Part shown: positions 8,516-16,096 of the stretch, piece by piece | Numbering within the stretch: position 1 is the stretch's first letter | Layout: each line of letters opens with the position of its first letter | Source: Hyphococcus sp. | GTDB lineage: Bacteria > Pseudomonadota > Alphaproteobacteria > Caulobacterales > Parvularculaceae | Direction: 5' to 3' | DNA: 39,580 nucleotides | Assembly (NCBI GenBank): GCA_028285645.1 | Contig: JANQOV010000103.1 | Location: forward strand, 1-39,580 | The notes under the pieces: generated by a model | The model's input: only the letters and a program-made list of their open reading frames with translations | What the model was told of the DNA's origin: nothing | Database searches by the model: none | Position numbers and translations under genes: made by a program

Positions 8516-9319
8516 ATGGCAGCCTCGCGAGTAGCACTTACCCGCCCCCATATTTCGCTGGCGTTTCTCGAAGTGGGGCGCGCGCTCGGGGAATTTTCGT
8601 TATTGCCGGCGGCTGAATTGCCGCTGCGTTTGGCGCCGGAAGGGGACGGCCATACGGTTCTTGTCTGTCCGGGCTTTTTAACGAGCGACGGCTCCACGGG
8701 ACCATTGCGCCGTTTCATTCGCAGCAAGGGATACAACGTCTACGGATGGAATCTTGGGCGCAATCTTGGGCCTGCGACAACGGGGTCGCGTCTTGAATTG
8801 CTGGAAGACCTCGTTGAGAGTTTGAAAAAGCAGTCGCACCGGAAAATTTCTATTGTTGGATGGAGCCTTGGCGGCGTCATGGCCCGCGAAATCGCCAAGC
8901 AACGGCCGGAGCTCGTGCGTCAGGTGATTACGCTAGGCAGCCCTCTGCACGGCCAGCCGGAAAGCTCCAATGTGAACTGGATTTACACCCGCGTTGCGAA
9001 GGACGCGCATCTGGAAGAAGAGATCGAGAAGATCCTGGAACAGTTGCATGAGCCGCCGGAGAAGGTGCCCTCAACTTCGATCTTTTCGAAGACTGACGGC
9101 GTCGTGCCCTGGCGCGGCTGCATTGAGCCGGAAACGCCGATCACCGACAATATTGAAGTCTACGCCAGCCATTGCGGTTTGGGCGTGAACCCCTTTGTCT
9201 ATTTCGCCATCGCCGACCGGTTGGCGCTGCCGGAAAATGACTGGACGCCGTTTGACCGGAACGCGTCGGCCTGGCGGCAGTTGGCTTATCCTTCGAGCGG
9301 GCACGGCTATAACGAATAA
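8516..9319 (+). CDS. Alpha/beta hydrolase
   Basis: Lipase-like alpha/beta hydrolase of 267 residues with no signal peptide or lipobox, so probably cytoplasmic. The nucleophile elbow is GWSLGG (Ser117). The likely acid is Asp194 in FSKTDGVVPW and the likely His is His219 in ASHCGLG, giving a full catalytic triad. The oxyanion region is probably CPGF at 51-54. The spacing and the TDGVVPW/SHCGL pair resemble proteins annotated as triacylglycerol lipase-like hydrolases. It faces the phasin gene across a bidirectional terminator, and may act on storage lipids or polyesters, but its substrate cannot be read from the sequence. Confidence 0.85.
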   Translation: MAASRVALTRPHISLAFLEVGRALGEFSLLPAAELPLRLAPEGDGHTVLVCPGFLTSDGSTGPLRRFIRSKGYNVYGWNLGRNLGPATTGSRLELLEDLVESLKKQSHRKISIVGWSLGGVMAREIAKQRPELVRQVITLGSPLHGQPESSNVNWIYTRVAKDAHLEEEIEKILEQLHEPPEKVPSTSIFSKTDGVVPWRGCIEPETPITDNIEVYASHCGLGVNPFVYFAIADRLALPENDWTPFDRNASAWRQLAYPSSGHGYNE

Positions 9320-9360
9320 AAAATCAGCGCGACCCTTTTGGGGGCCACGCTGATCATTTT
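9317..9360. terminator. Bidirectional terminator between the hydrolase and phasin genes
   Basis: ATCAGCG at 9323-9329 pairs perfectly with CGCTGAT at 9348-9354, and inner C and G runs extend the stem. It is flanked by an A run on the left (9318-9323) and CATTTT on the right, so it can stop transcription from both convergent genes. Confidence 0.75.
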
Positions 9361-9382
9361 GCTACGCAACAACTGTGACAAA

Positions 9383-9874
9383 CTAAGCGTTAGCAGAATT
9401 GCTTGCTTTCTTGCGAAGCGTAGACAGGAAGTCGGCAACCGGTTCCATGCTTTCGCGGCTGCTTTCTGCGGTCATCGAAGCAACGTCGCGGACTTGGCTT
9501 ACATTGCGCTCAATGCCTTCGCGAAGGGCGTCGCGTTGGATACGCAAGGATTCAGCAAGTGAGTCTGCATCCATAGCGTCCCGCAGGGCTTCAAATGTTG
9601 CGTCAGTGTTTTCCTGCGCATTTTCGATGATGGTCATGATCACTTCGCGTCGTTTTTCATCCATGATGTGACCGGACTCTTGAAGCGCTTCGCCGGCTTC
9701 TTTGAAGCCAGCCTGAATGCGCTGCAAGATCGATTCGACATGCGCATCCGCAGCTTCAGCCTGCTTCTTCACAGTTTTTGCAGCAGTTTTCTTCGGTGCC
9801 GCTTTTTTCGCCGTTTTCTTTTTCGCGGCGGTTTTTTTGGTCGTTTTCTTTTTCGTGGTTTTTGCTTCAGTCAT
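9383..9874 (-). CDS. Phasin-like granule protein with a lysine-rich, histone H1-like N terminus
   Basis: 163 residues in two parts. Residues 1-38 are nearly all Lys, Ala and Thr (16 lysines), resembling the AAKP-type DNA-binding tail of PhaF and histone H1. Residues 40-163 form an amphipathic helical domain with no cysteines and many Gln/Glu/Ala, typical of phasins that coat polyester or lipid granules. The ATG at 9874 has a strong AAGGAG six bases upstream. It is the last gene of the minus-strand cluster TetR - WS/DGAT - hydrolase - phasin. Likely a granule-surface protein that also binds nucleic acid; assignment to the phasin family rests on composition and context rather than a fixed motif. 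Confidence 0.7.
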   Translation of the reverse strand: MTEAKTTKKKTTKKTAAKKKTAKKAAPKKTAAKTVKKQAEAADAHVESILQRIQAGFKEAGEALQESGHIMDEKRREVIMTIIENAQENTDATFEALRDAMDADSLAESLRIQRDALREGIERNVSQVRDVASMTAESSRESMEPVADFLSTLRKKASNSANA

Positions 9875-9909
9875 TTCAAGCTCCTTTCAGTTCGCGTGGT
9901 GTAGACTGG

Positions 9910-10830
9910 TCAAGCCGCCTTGACCGAGGCGGTTTCTTTTTCGACCGACTTCAAATGGTCGGTTACGAATTCGAGTATTTTCGGCAGGTATTTCGGCGGC
10001 AGGTCATGGCCCATGCCGTCGATGATTTCAGCGCGCGCGCCACTGACATTAGCGGCGATATCCAGTCCGCCTTTGAACGGCGTTAACGGATCTTCAGCGC
10101 CGTGTACGACGAGCGTCGGCGCTTCAATTTTCTTCGTCCAACGGCGCAAATCACCGGTCGCGATGATGGCGGCGATCTGCCGGCGCACACCTTGGGGATA
10201 GGTGCACCGGTCAACAGCCGCTTCAAGCCGCTTGCGGAACTCAACAGGATCGTTGCCGCCGTCCTTGGTGCCGATGAGGCTCCACAAATGCATGGACCGG
10301 TCAACGAGTCCCTTGCGCGTTCGCGGCTGCGTGCGCGTAACGAAAAGTTCTTTGACAAGATTTTGATCCGCTTTCGGCAGGCTCGGATTATTCGTGGTCG
10401 ACATAATCGCCGTGAAGCTCTTAACGCGATCCTTGTCGTTCGCCGCAAGCACTTGCCCGATCATCCCGCCCATGGAAACGCCAATCACATGCGCTTTTTC
10501 GATTGACAGCGCGTCAAGCACGCCGGCGGTGTCCGCGGCCATATCGACGAGCGTGTAAGGGGCAAGTTTGCTAACGTTGACAAAACGCGACAGCGCCAGA
10601 TACGCCAGTGGGTTGAGCGCGCTTTTTGCGTGCAGCTTTTCAGAAAGGCCGATATCGCGGTTGTCGAAGGCAATGACGTAAAAGCCCGCCTTGACGAGAC
10701 CATCGATGAAAGCCGGCGGCCAATAGATAAGCTGACCAGCCAGTCCCATGATCAACAGAACAGGCGGGTTCGAGGGATCGCCATATTCCTCGACTTCTAT
10801 TGCAATATTATTGGCCAAAACGCGCGTCAT
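9910..10830 (-). CDS. Alpha/beta fold hydrolase in the lipid storage cluster
   Basis: 306 residues. Oxyanion segment LIMGLAGQ near residue 27, nucleophile elbow GVSMGG with Ser119, acid Asp247 in HGAEDPLTP, and His275 in DGMGHDLPP form a complete triad. The family includes esterases, monoacylglycerol lipases and polyester depolymerases. An AGGAA ribosome site precedes the ATG. The gene lies 19 bases after the WS/DGAT gene and 35 bases before the phasin gene, so it is almost certainly co-transcribed with them and probably mobilises or trims stored acyl esters. The exact substrate is not visible. Confidence 0.85.
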   Translation of the reverse strand: MTRVLANNIAIEVEEYGDPSNPPVLLIMGLAGQLIYWPPAFIDGLVKAGFYVIAFDNRDIGLSEKLHAKSALNPLAYLALSRFVNVSKLAPYTLVDMAADTAGVLDALSIEKAHVIGVSMGGMIGQVLAANDKDRVKSFTAIMSTTNNPSLPKADQNLVKELFVTRTQPRTRKGLVDRSMHLWSLIGTKDGGNDPVEFRKRLEAAVDRCTYPQGVRRQIAAIIATGDLRRWTKKIEAPTLVVHGAEDPLTPFKGGLDIAANVSGARAEIIDGMGHDLPPKYLPKILEFVTDHLKSVEKETASVKAA

Positions 10831-10849
10831 TGCGGTGGGTTCCTATTCG

Positions 10850-12403
10850 TCAGTGCAGGGCGGGTTTCGCCGCGCCGTTGCCATTTTCAGGCGCGTGCGT
10901 CGCCGCTTTCTTTTTTGGCTTCTTGGTTTTGCGTTTCTTCTTCGCCGGCGGCTTAACGGCTGCGGCGTAGAGTTCATCGAACGACGCCTGCAGGCATTCT
11001 GCATAGAATGCGGGGTCAGGCATCATCTTGCGGCAGGCCGTCACGGTGATGCAGATCTCGCCGCAATAGCTAGTCACCGCATGGAAGAGACCCATGGAGT
11101 CCATGACCGGGCCAACGCCGTAAGACCCAACCATGCGCGCGCCGGCCATGTAAAGCGGGATCGGCGGGCCAGGAACGTTGGTGACCACGGTGTTGAACAT
11201 CGGCCGGATGCGGTTGGCGAGGCCAAGGCGCGTATAGACCCGCGCGGCGACGCCGGTGACCATGGCGGGAGAAAGTTTCGACGCTTCCGAAAGTTCGCGC
11301 GCGCCGACAGCATTCGCCGTTTCCTTGGAATTGACCGCAGCTTCATGCGTGAAGTGAAGCCGCGCTAACGGATCGGCAATATGAGTGCCAAGCTGAATGC
11401 TCAGGGCCGAGACTTCATTACCGAGGGATTTCTTTTCCGATTGCGAACGAACCGAGATCGGCGCCATGGCAATCAGGGAATCCTGCGGCAGGTCTTCCTT
11501 GTCGAGAAGGTAACGGCGCAGGCCGCCACCGACGATAGCAAGGATGGCGTCATTGACGGTTGCGCCCGGAATGCGTTGCTTGATCTCTTTTACCTTGTTG
11601 AGATCAAGGGCGACGCCGTCGATGACGCGATGCGCAGAAACGGTGCCGTTAAAGCGGGTGCGCGGCACTTTTGCGCCCATCAGTTTGATGTCGCCGCGGC
11701 GAAGCCCTGCGAGATATTTGAGCGCGCCCGGCGCCATGCGCCGACCGACATTGATGGCGTGAAACGGTTTGGTCCATGCGTTGTAATTGGCGCGGGCCAG
11801 GAGTTCGACATTCCCGGGCTCGCGCGCCGATTTTGGCTTATCGGTCGGCGGCTCAACCGTATCTTCCGGCTGCAGACTATGAACGGCTTGCGCAATCTCA
11901 ACGCCCGATGCGCCGTCAATGGCGCAATGGTGTATCTTTGAAAAAATAGCGTAAGCGCCTTTCGGCACTCCCTTGATGTTGTCGAGCCCTTCGATGACGG
12001 TGAATTCCCAAAGCGGCTTTGACAGATCAAGCGGCCGCGCATGCAGCCGCGACGCCTGAATACAAAGCTGCCGCCAGTCGCCAGGCTGAGGCAGGGCGAT
12101 GTGGCGGATGTGGAATTCAATGTCGAACTCGGTATCGTCAACCCAGTAAGGGTGATCAACGCCGAAGGGCGCTTGCTTTAGTTTGCGCTGAAACGTTGTC
12201 GCGCGGTGAACCCTGTCTTCGACATATTGGAGAATATCTTTGAAGCGAACCTTGCCGCCGGCCGCAGTAGACGGATCATAAATGGCAATGGAGCCGATAT
12301 GCATCGGCGAGCGCGCATTTTCCAAATACAAAAACGCAGCGTCGAGACCCGTGAGCTGCTCGGGCGACCACTCCTTGATGAGATTGCCGATCTTTCCCGC
12401 CAT
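10850..12403 (-). CDS. Wax ester synthase/diacylglycerol acyltransferase (WS/DGAT)
   Basis: Bifunctional acyl-CoA acyltransferase that esterifies fatty alcohols or diacylglycerol, making wax esters or triacylglycerol at the inner membrane. The active-site motif HHxxxDG is KIHHCAIDGASG (His158, His159, Asp163). N-terminal LTGLDAAFLYLE and PLDLSKPLWE at 124-133 are family hallmarks, as are NVPGP and GVGPVMDSMGL in the C-terminal domain. At 517 residues it is longer than usual because of a C-terminal tail with ten Lys and one Arg in 16 residues (KPPAKKKRKTKKPKKK), followed by a Pro/Asn/Ala stretch. A GGGAGAG ribosome site supports the ATG at 12403. Promoter and candidate operator lie just upstream. 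Confidence 0.92.
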   Translation of the reverse strand: MAGKIGNLIKEWSPEQLTGLDAAFLYLENARSPMHIGSIAIYDPSTAAGGKVRFKDILQYVEDRVHRATTFQRKLKQAPFGVDHPYWVDDTEFDIEFHIRHIALPQPGDWRQLCIQASRLHARPLDLSKPLWEFTVIEGLDNIKGVPKGAYAIFSKIHHCAIDGASGVEIAQAVHSLQPEDTVEPPTDKPKSAREPGNVELLARANYNAWTKPFHAINVGRRMAPGALKYLAGLRRGDIKLMGAKVPRTRFNGTVSAHRVIDGVALDLNKVKEIKQRIPGATVNDAILAIVGGGLRRYLLDKEDLPQDSLIAMAPISVRSQSEKKSLGNEVSALSIQLGTHIADPLARLHFTHEAAVNSKETANAVGARELSEASKLSPAMVTGVAARVYTRLGLANRIRPMFNTVVTNVPGPPIPLYMAGARMVGSYGVGPVMDSMGLFHAVTSYCGEICITVTACRKMMPDPAFYAECLQASFDELYAAAVKPPAKKKRKTKKPKKKAATHAPENGNGAAKPALH

Positions 12404-12459
12404 GCCGTTTCTCTCCCGATTTTTATGGTTGCTGCTATTTCGCGATAGCTTGCTTCAGG

Positions 12460-12487
12460 AACATAGATAATCAATTAATAGAGTCAA
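12460..12487 (-). promoter_or_regulatory. Promoter of the WS/DGAT-hydrolase-phasin operon
   Basis: Read on the minus strand, TTGACT (12482-12487) and TATGTT (12460-12465) are separated by 16 bases, about 57 bases before the WS/DGAT ATG. The -35 box lies in the middle of the palindrome at 12473-12498. Confidence 0.5.
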
Positions 12488-12498
12488 GTCTAGTAATT
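12473..12498. promoter_or_regulatory. Candidate TetR operator overlapping the WS/DGAT promoter
   Basis: Two 10-base arms, AATTAATAGA and TCTAGTAATT, are inverted repeats with nine of ten positions matching and a six-base GTCAAG spacer. The palindrome covers the -35 box of the operon promoter, where bound repressor would block RNA polymerase. Its length and position fit a TetR-family dimer, and the adjacent TetR gene is the obvious candidate; binding is inferred. Confidence 0.5.
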
Positions 12499-12557
12499 TA
12501 TTGCGGCGCAATATTTCACAGTCCGCGCTGGGCGGAATCGCATAAATCCAAATAAAA

Positions 12558-13193
12558 TCAATCAACTAGAAATCGGGACCGATTGGCGGCACCATAAAGG
12601 ATGAGGTCCAGCGTCTGCCGATTAGCCCTGCGGGCCTCGTCGTCATCGCCGGATTTGGCCCATTGGGTGGCCGCCGCGCTCCAGCCCGCCATCAGGCATT
12701 GGGCGATGATTTCAGGGTCATAATCGCTTGAAAGTTCGCCGCTCGCCTGGCCTGAGCGGATGATGTCTTCCGCCAGTTGCATGAGGCTCGCATTCGTTCC
12801 GATGAGAGCGCCGCTATTTTGCGAGGCGGCGTCGGCCATGATCTGGCGGAGGAGAACGCTGCGTTGGCTCCACTCGTCAAGAATGATGGCGCGCAAGAGT
12901 TCCAGCTCCTCAAGGGCGCCTGCCGAAAAGCCGGAAAGCCGCTCTTTGACGACGTCGGCAACATGTTCATTGAAAGCGTCGATCAACGCCGCTTTTGTCG
13001 GGAAATGCAAAAAGAACGTTGCGTTGGCAATGTCAGCGCGATTGGAGATCTCTTCGATGGTGACGTCATCATAGCCGCGTTCGGCCATGAGTTCGAAAGC
13101 AGCCTCAAGGATGCGCATGCGGGTTTCGCGTTTTTTGCGCTCCCGGCGGGAAAGCGGAGCGCTGTCGGGGATCGGACGATCGAACTGGGACAT
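12558..13193 (-). CDS. TetR/AcrR family transcriptional regulator
   Basis: 211 residues. The N-terminal helix-turn-helix follows the family pattern: RRERKKRETRMRILEAAFEL, then MAERGYDDVTIEEISNRADI and ATFFLHFPTKAALIDAF (roughly residues 17-70). The remaining helical domain would bind a ligand and dimerise; its ligand is unknown, but acyl-CoA or a fatty acid would suit the location. It is the first gene of the minus-strand lipid cluster, separated from WS/DGAT by 154 bases that hold a promoter and palindrome, and its own upstream region has a second palindrome at 13221-13239, suggesting autoregulation. Confidence 0.9.
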   Translation of the reverse strand: MSQFDRPIPDSAPLSRRERKKRETRMRILEAAFELMAERGYDDVTIEEISNRADIANATFFLHFPTKAALIDAFNEHVADVVKERLSGFSAGALEELELLRAIILDEWSQRSVLLRQIMADAASQNSGALIGTNASLMQLAEDIIRSGQASGELSSDYDPEIIAQCLMAGWSAAATQWAKSGDDDEARRANRQTLDLILYGAANRSRFLVD

Positions 13194-13220
13194 GGGGTAG
13201 AACGGTCTCGTTACGCTATG

Positions 13221-13239
13221 GGGCTCTAAGAATAGACCC
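13221..13239. promoter_or_regulatory. Palindrome upstream of the TetR gene
   Basis: GGGCTCTAAGAATAGACCC is an imperfect palindrome built on TCTA and TAGA half sites around AGAA, 28 bases before the TetR ATG. The WS/DGAT palindrome also contains TAGA and TCTA elements, though in the opposite arrangement. A candidate autoregulatory operator. Confidence 0.35.
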
Positions 13240-13327
13240 TATATCATAAATTGACGCTAACAAGATGCGGTTGGTTTTGGGGTGATCGCGTAGCGTCTTT
13301 GCTGGAATGGAATTGTATTTCCGCTCT

Positions 13328-13402
13328 CCCCGGCGAAAGCCGGGGTCCAGAGCAAAGTCATCCGGCTTATCGGCTGGATCCCGGCCCGACCGCGAATGCG
13401 GT
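13328..13402. repeat. Dispersed palindromic repeat, degenerate copy
   Basis: Contains the hairpin CCCCGGC-GAAA-GCCGGGG followed by TCCAGAGC; a second arm, GGCTGGATCCCGGC, pairs with the GCCGGGGTCCAG part, and the hairpin GACCGC-GAAT-GCGGTC closes the element. It fills much of the gap between the TetR gene and btuD and belongs to the same family as the copies at 28.6, 37.7 and 38.0 kb. Confidence 0.65.
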
Positions 13403-13488
13403 CAATTAATAAATAGCGCGCCTTCGCGCGCGGGCGCCGGGAAGAACGGATTTAGAGAAGTGCGTTCACCCGAACTAATTCCTCCCCT

Positions 13489-14271
13489 TCAATCGCCGCC
13501 AACCGCATCATGCAGCGTGACGGCCGGCGCCGCGCCGTCAAACGAGATGCGCGCATCGACGTCGAAGACAGATTTCATGCGCTCGGGCGTTAGCGTCTCG
13601 CGAACTGCGCCGTCAGCGACGAGTTTGCCGTCTTTCAGCCAGACAAATCGGTCCGCAAACCGCGCCGCCAGATCGATATTGTGCAGGACTGCGAGCGCGC
13701 CGCCGCCATTGTCAACAAACTGACGGATGAGCCGCATGATCTGAAACTGATGTTTGGGATCGAGCGCCGCCACCGGCTCGTCGGCGATTAGGAGCGGCGC
13801 CTCAGCGGCGAAGCTCCGCGCGCAATGAACTCGCGCCAGCTCGCCACCCGAAAGTGTGTCCGTATGCCGATCCGTGAGATGTTTGAGATTGCAATCGCGC
13901 AGAGCCTTGTCGACAGCCTCGGCGTCGGCGCCTTTCGGTTTGCTGATGGATGCGCCGAAGGCGTAGCGGCCAAGGGCGACCACATCGCGAACGGTGATCG
14001 GCCAGACCAGCGGGCGGATTTGCGGCAGGTATGAGATGAGGCGCGCTCGTTCTGTCGGGACGAGGCTACTCACCGGCGCGCCATTGATCAGCGCCGCGCC
14101 GGTTGTAGGCGGCGTTAGCCCAAGCGCGCATTGCAGCAGGGACGTTTTGCCGGCGCCATTGGGACCGACAATGGCGACAAACTCATTGGTGGTAAGTTTG
14201 ACAGAGATGTCATCGAGAATGATCGCATCGCCAACGGTCAGCCCAATATGGTCAAGCGCAAGTTCAGCCAT
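13489..14271 (-). CDS. btuD: Vitamin B12 ABC transporter ATP-binding protein BtuD
   Basis: Cytoplasmic ATPase of a FecE/BtuD-type importer, 260 residues. Walker A GPNGAGKT near residue 36, Q-loop YLPQIRP, signature LSGGELAR, Walker B LLIADEPVAALDP and the switch His in AVLHNIDLAARFADR are all present, so it should be active. Its start overlaps the end of the permease gene by eight bases. B12 specificity is assigned from the operon, which starts with a cobalamin riboswitch and a BtuB-like receptor, not from this protein alone. Confidence 0.87.
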   Translation of the reverse strand: MAELALDHIGLTVGDAIILDDISVKLTTNEFVAIVGPNGAGKTSLLQCALGLTPPTTGAALINGAPVSSLVPTERARLISYLPQIRPLVWPITVRDVVALGRYAFGASISKPKGADAEAVDKALRDCNLKHLTDRHTDTLSGGELARVHCARSFAAEAPLLIADEPVAALDPKHQFQIMRLIRQFVDNGGGALAVLHNIDLAARFADRFVWLKDGKLVADGAVRETLTPERMKSVFDVDARISFDGAAPAVTLHDAVGGD

Positions 14272-15253
14272 TGGCGGGGCGCCTCTTCATGGCGATCCAG
14301 ACAAAGGCCGGCGCGCCGATCAGCGCAGCAACGACGCCGAGCTTTAGCTCCGAAGGCGTCGGAATGATCCGTACGCCAATATCAGCGAACACCAATATTA
14401 CGCCCGCCAAAAGCGCTGCTGGCGCAAAAGTCCGCGCCGGATCATAAGCAACCAATGGCCTGACGAGATGCGGCGCGACGATGCCTACAAAGGCGATGGC
14501 GCCGGCGATGGAGACAGCGGCGCCCGTTAAAAGACCGGCGCCGATGATGACCAGCATGCGCGTGCGGCGAAGGTTGACGCCAATGCCAAAGGCGGCCTCC
14601 TCTCCGAGGGTAAGGGCGGACAGCTCCCGGCGCGCGAATACAAGACAGGCCAAACCGGCCACAAGAAACGGCGACGCCAATGCCATATCATTGACGCTGC
14701 GGTTCGCAACTGATCCCAAAGTCCAGTTGATGAGATCAGAAAGCGTGAATGGGTTTGGCGCGAGGTTGAGCAAAAGCGCCATCAGCGCGCCGGAAAAACT
14801 TGTAAGGCCAACGCCGATCAAAATCAGCGTTACCATCGATGACGTATGCATGGCGGCGATGGCGAGGACGAGTGTTGCCGCAAGGGCGCCGACCACAGCA
14901 GCGATCGGCAACACAAAAGCCGACGCGCCGGCAAGTCCATAGAAAAGTGCAAGCGTTGCGGCTAACGCAGCGCAAGAGGAAACCCCAAGAATGCCCGGTT
15001 CGGCGAGGGGGTTCCGCAACAGTCCTTGCAAAGCGGCGCCGCTTAGCCCCAATGCTGCGCCTACAGTAAAGGCGGCCAGCGCCCGCGGCAGTCTGATTTC
15101 CCAAAGCACAAGCTGATCGCCGATCTCGCCGCCGCCGAAGAGCGCCGCCGCCAGTCTTGCCGGCGACAAGTTAACGGAGCCAAATGTGCAGGCGGCGAGG
15201 ATCGCGACAAGCGCCGCTCCGCAAAGCGATATAATCAGTGTACGGTCTGTCAT
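14264..15253 (-). CDS. btuC: Vitamin B12 ABC transporter permease BtuC (FecCD family)
   Basis: Inner-membrane permease of 329 residues with about ten hydrophobic segments. The family signature RLPRALAAFTVGAALGLSGA followed by LQGLLRNPLAEPGILGVSS is at about residues 54-92, and the second-half motif GAIAFVGIVAPHLVRPL, which docks to the ATPase, is near residue 260. It overlaps btuD by eight bases and the btuF stop region by four, a tight translational unit. Confidence 0.9.
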   Translation of the reverse strand: MTDRTLIISLCGAALVAILAACTFGSVNLSPARLAAALFGGGEIGDQLVLWEIRLPRALAAFTVGAALGLSGAALQGLLRNPLAEPGILGVSSCAALAATLALFYGLAGASAFVLPIAAVVGALAATLVLAIAAMHTSSMVTLILIGVGLTSFSGALMALLLNLAPNPFTLSDLINWTLGSVANRSVNDMALASPFLVAGLACLVFARRELSALTLGEEAAFGIGVNLRRTRMLVIIGAGLLTGAAVSIAGAIAFVGIVAPHLVRPLVAYDPARTFAPAALLAGVILVFADIGVRIIPTPSELKLGVVAALIGAPAFVWIAMKRRPANG

Positions 15254-16095
15254 TGCACGACCGGCGCGTCGCCGCCCGCCGCCAGCGCCTCAACCGCGTC
15301 AAGCAGGAACCACGCGCCGCAGGAGGTCCAGGCGCCGGGAAGGGAGACCGTCGGCGTTTCCTGTATTGCGCGTCTGACTAAGGGATGACGAGACGGCGTC
15401 CAGCGGTCAGTGGTCAAGTCGTTGGTGTCAAAAAAGCCGGCAGCGATCATGTCAGGCTGGTTATAGGCGAGGGACTCTAGAGGAATAGACGCCCAGCCGG
15501 GCCGTTCCTGAAAGTTCCGGTGGCCTGCCTTTTCCAGCAGGTCGCCGACCATGGTCCCGGTTCCGGCAACGGCGCCTTTGGAGGTGAGGTATAGCATGGA
15601 GGATGAAGACGTCCGCGCGGGGATGGCGGCAAGGCGCGCTTTCATTTCTGCAACGACCTCGGCGCCTTTTTCGGGTTCGCCAAGGTGTTCGGCTGTGTCG
15701 AGGGTGATCTGTTTGACGGCGTCCAGATCGTTCGCGTAGCCGATCTGCACGACTTCAATGCCGGCGCGCTCAAAAAACGCGACAGCGTTCGGCCCGCCGC
15801 CATAGGTCCGCACCACCATGTCTGGCTTTAGGAGCAAAATGTCTTCTGCGCGCGATCGCACCTTGGGAAAGCCGCGCGCTTCTTCTTTCATATACGAAAA
15901 GGTTGCCTCTGCATCGGGCGAGAGACCCGCAATGTTTTTAGGGTCAGCAAGCTTCAAAACATATTGATCGGCGCAATAATCGAGACTGACAATTCTTTGT
16001 GGACCGTTTTGCGCTGGCGTTTTGGCTGATGGCGAGCCGCTGCAGCCCGCCATCAAGAGTACTATGCCCGCAAGTATTGTCAGCTTGCCAATCAT
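15250..16095 (-). CDS. btuF: Cobalamin-binding periplasmic lipoprotein BtuF-like
   Basis: Substrate-binding protein of the FecB/BtuF family, 281 residues. A hydrophobic leader ends in the lipobox LMAGC, with Cys18 as the lipidated residue, so it is a lipid-anchored periplasmic protein. RIVSLDYCADQYVLKLAD, then ILLLKPDMVV and a C-terminal lobe ending in a Trp-rich segment (GAWTSCGAWFLLDAVEAL) match the family. It begins one base after the btuB stop. Binding of cobalamin rather than a siderophore is inferred from the riboswitch and BtuB. Confidence 0.85.
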   Translation of the reverse strand: MIGKLTILAGIVLLMAGCSGSPSAKTPAQNGPQRIVSLDYCADQYVLKLADPKNIAGLSPDAEATFSYMKEEARGFPKVRSRAEDILLLKPDMVVRTYGGGPNAVAFFERAGIEVVQIGYANDLDAVKQITLDTAEHLGEPEKGAEVVAEMKARLAAIPARTSSSSMLYLTSKGAVAGTGTMVGDLLEKAGHRNFQERPGWASIPLESLAYNQPDMIAAGFFDTNDLTTDRWTPSRHPLVRRAIQETPTVSLPGAWTSCGAWFLLDAVEALAAGGDAPVVQ

Positions 16096-16096
16096 A

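Noticed and set aside
10748-11368. 206-residue plus-strand frame opposite the WS/DGAT gene
   Set aside because: Overlaps two well-supported minus-strand genes and shows no motifs.
13411-13440. GCGCGC-rich hairpin as a terminator for the B12 operon
   Set aside because: It has no T run and overlaps the end of a dispersed repeat, so it cannot be told apart from chance in GC-rich DNA.
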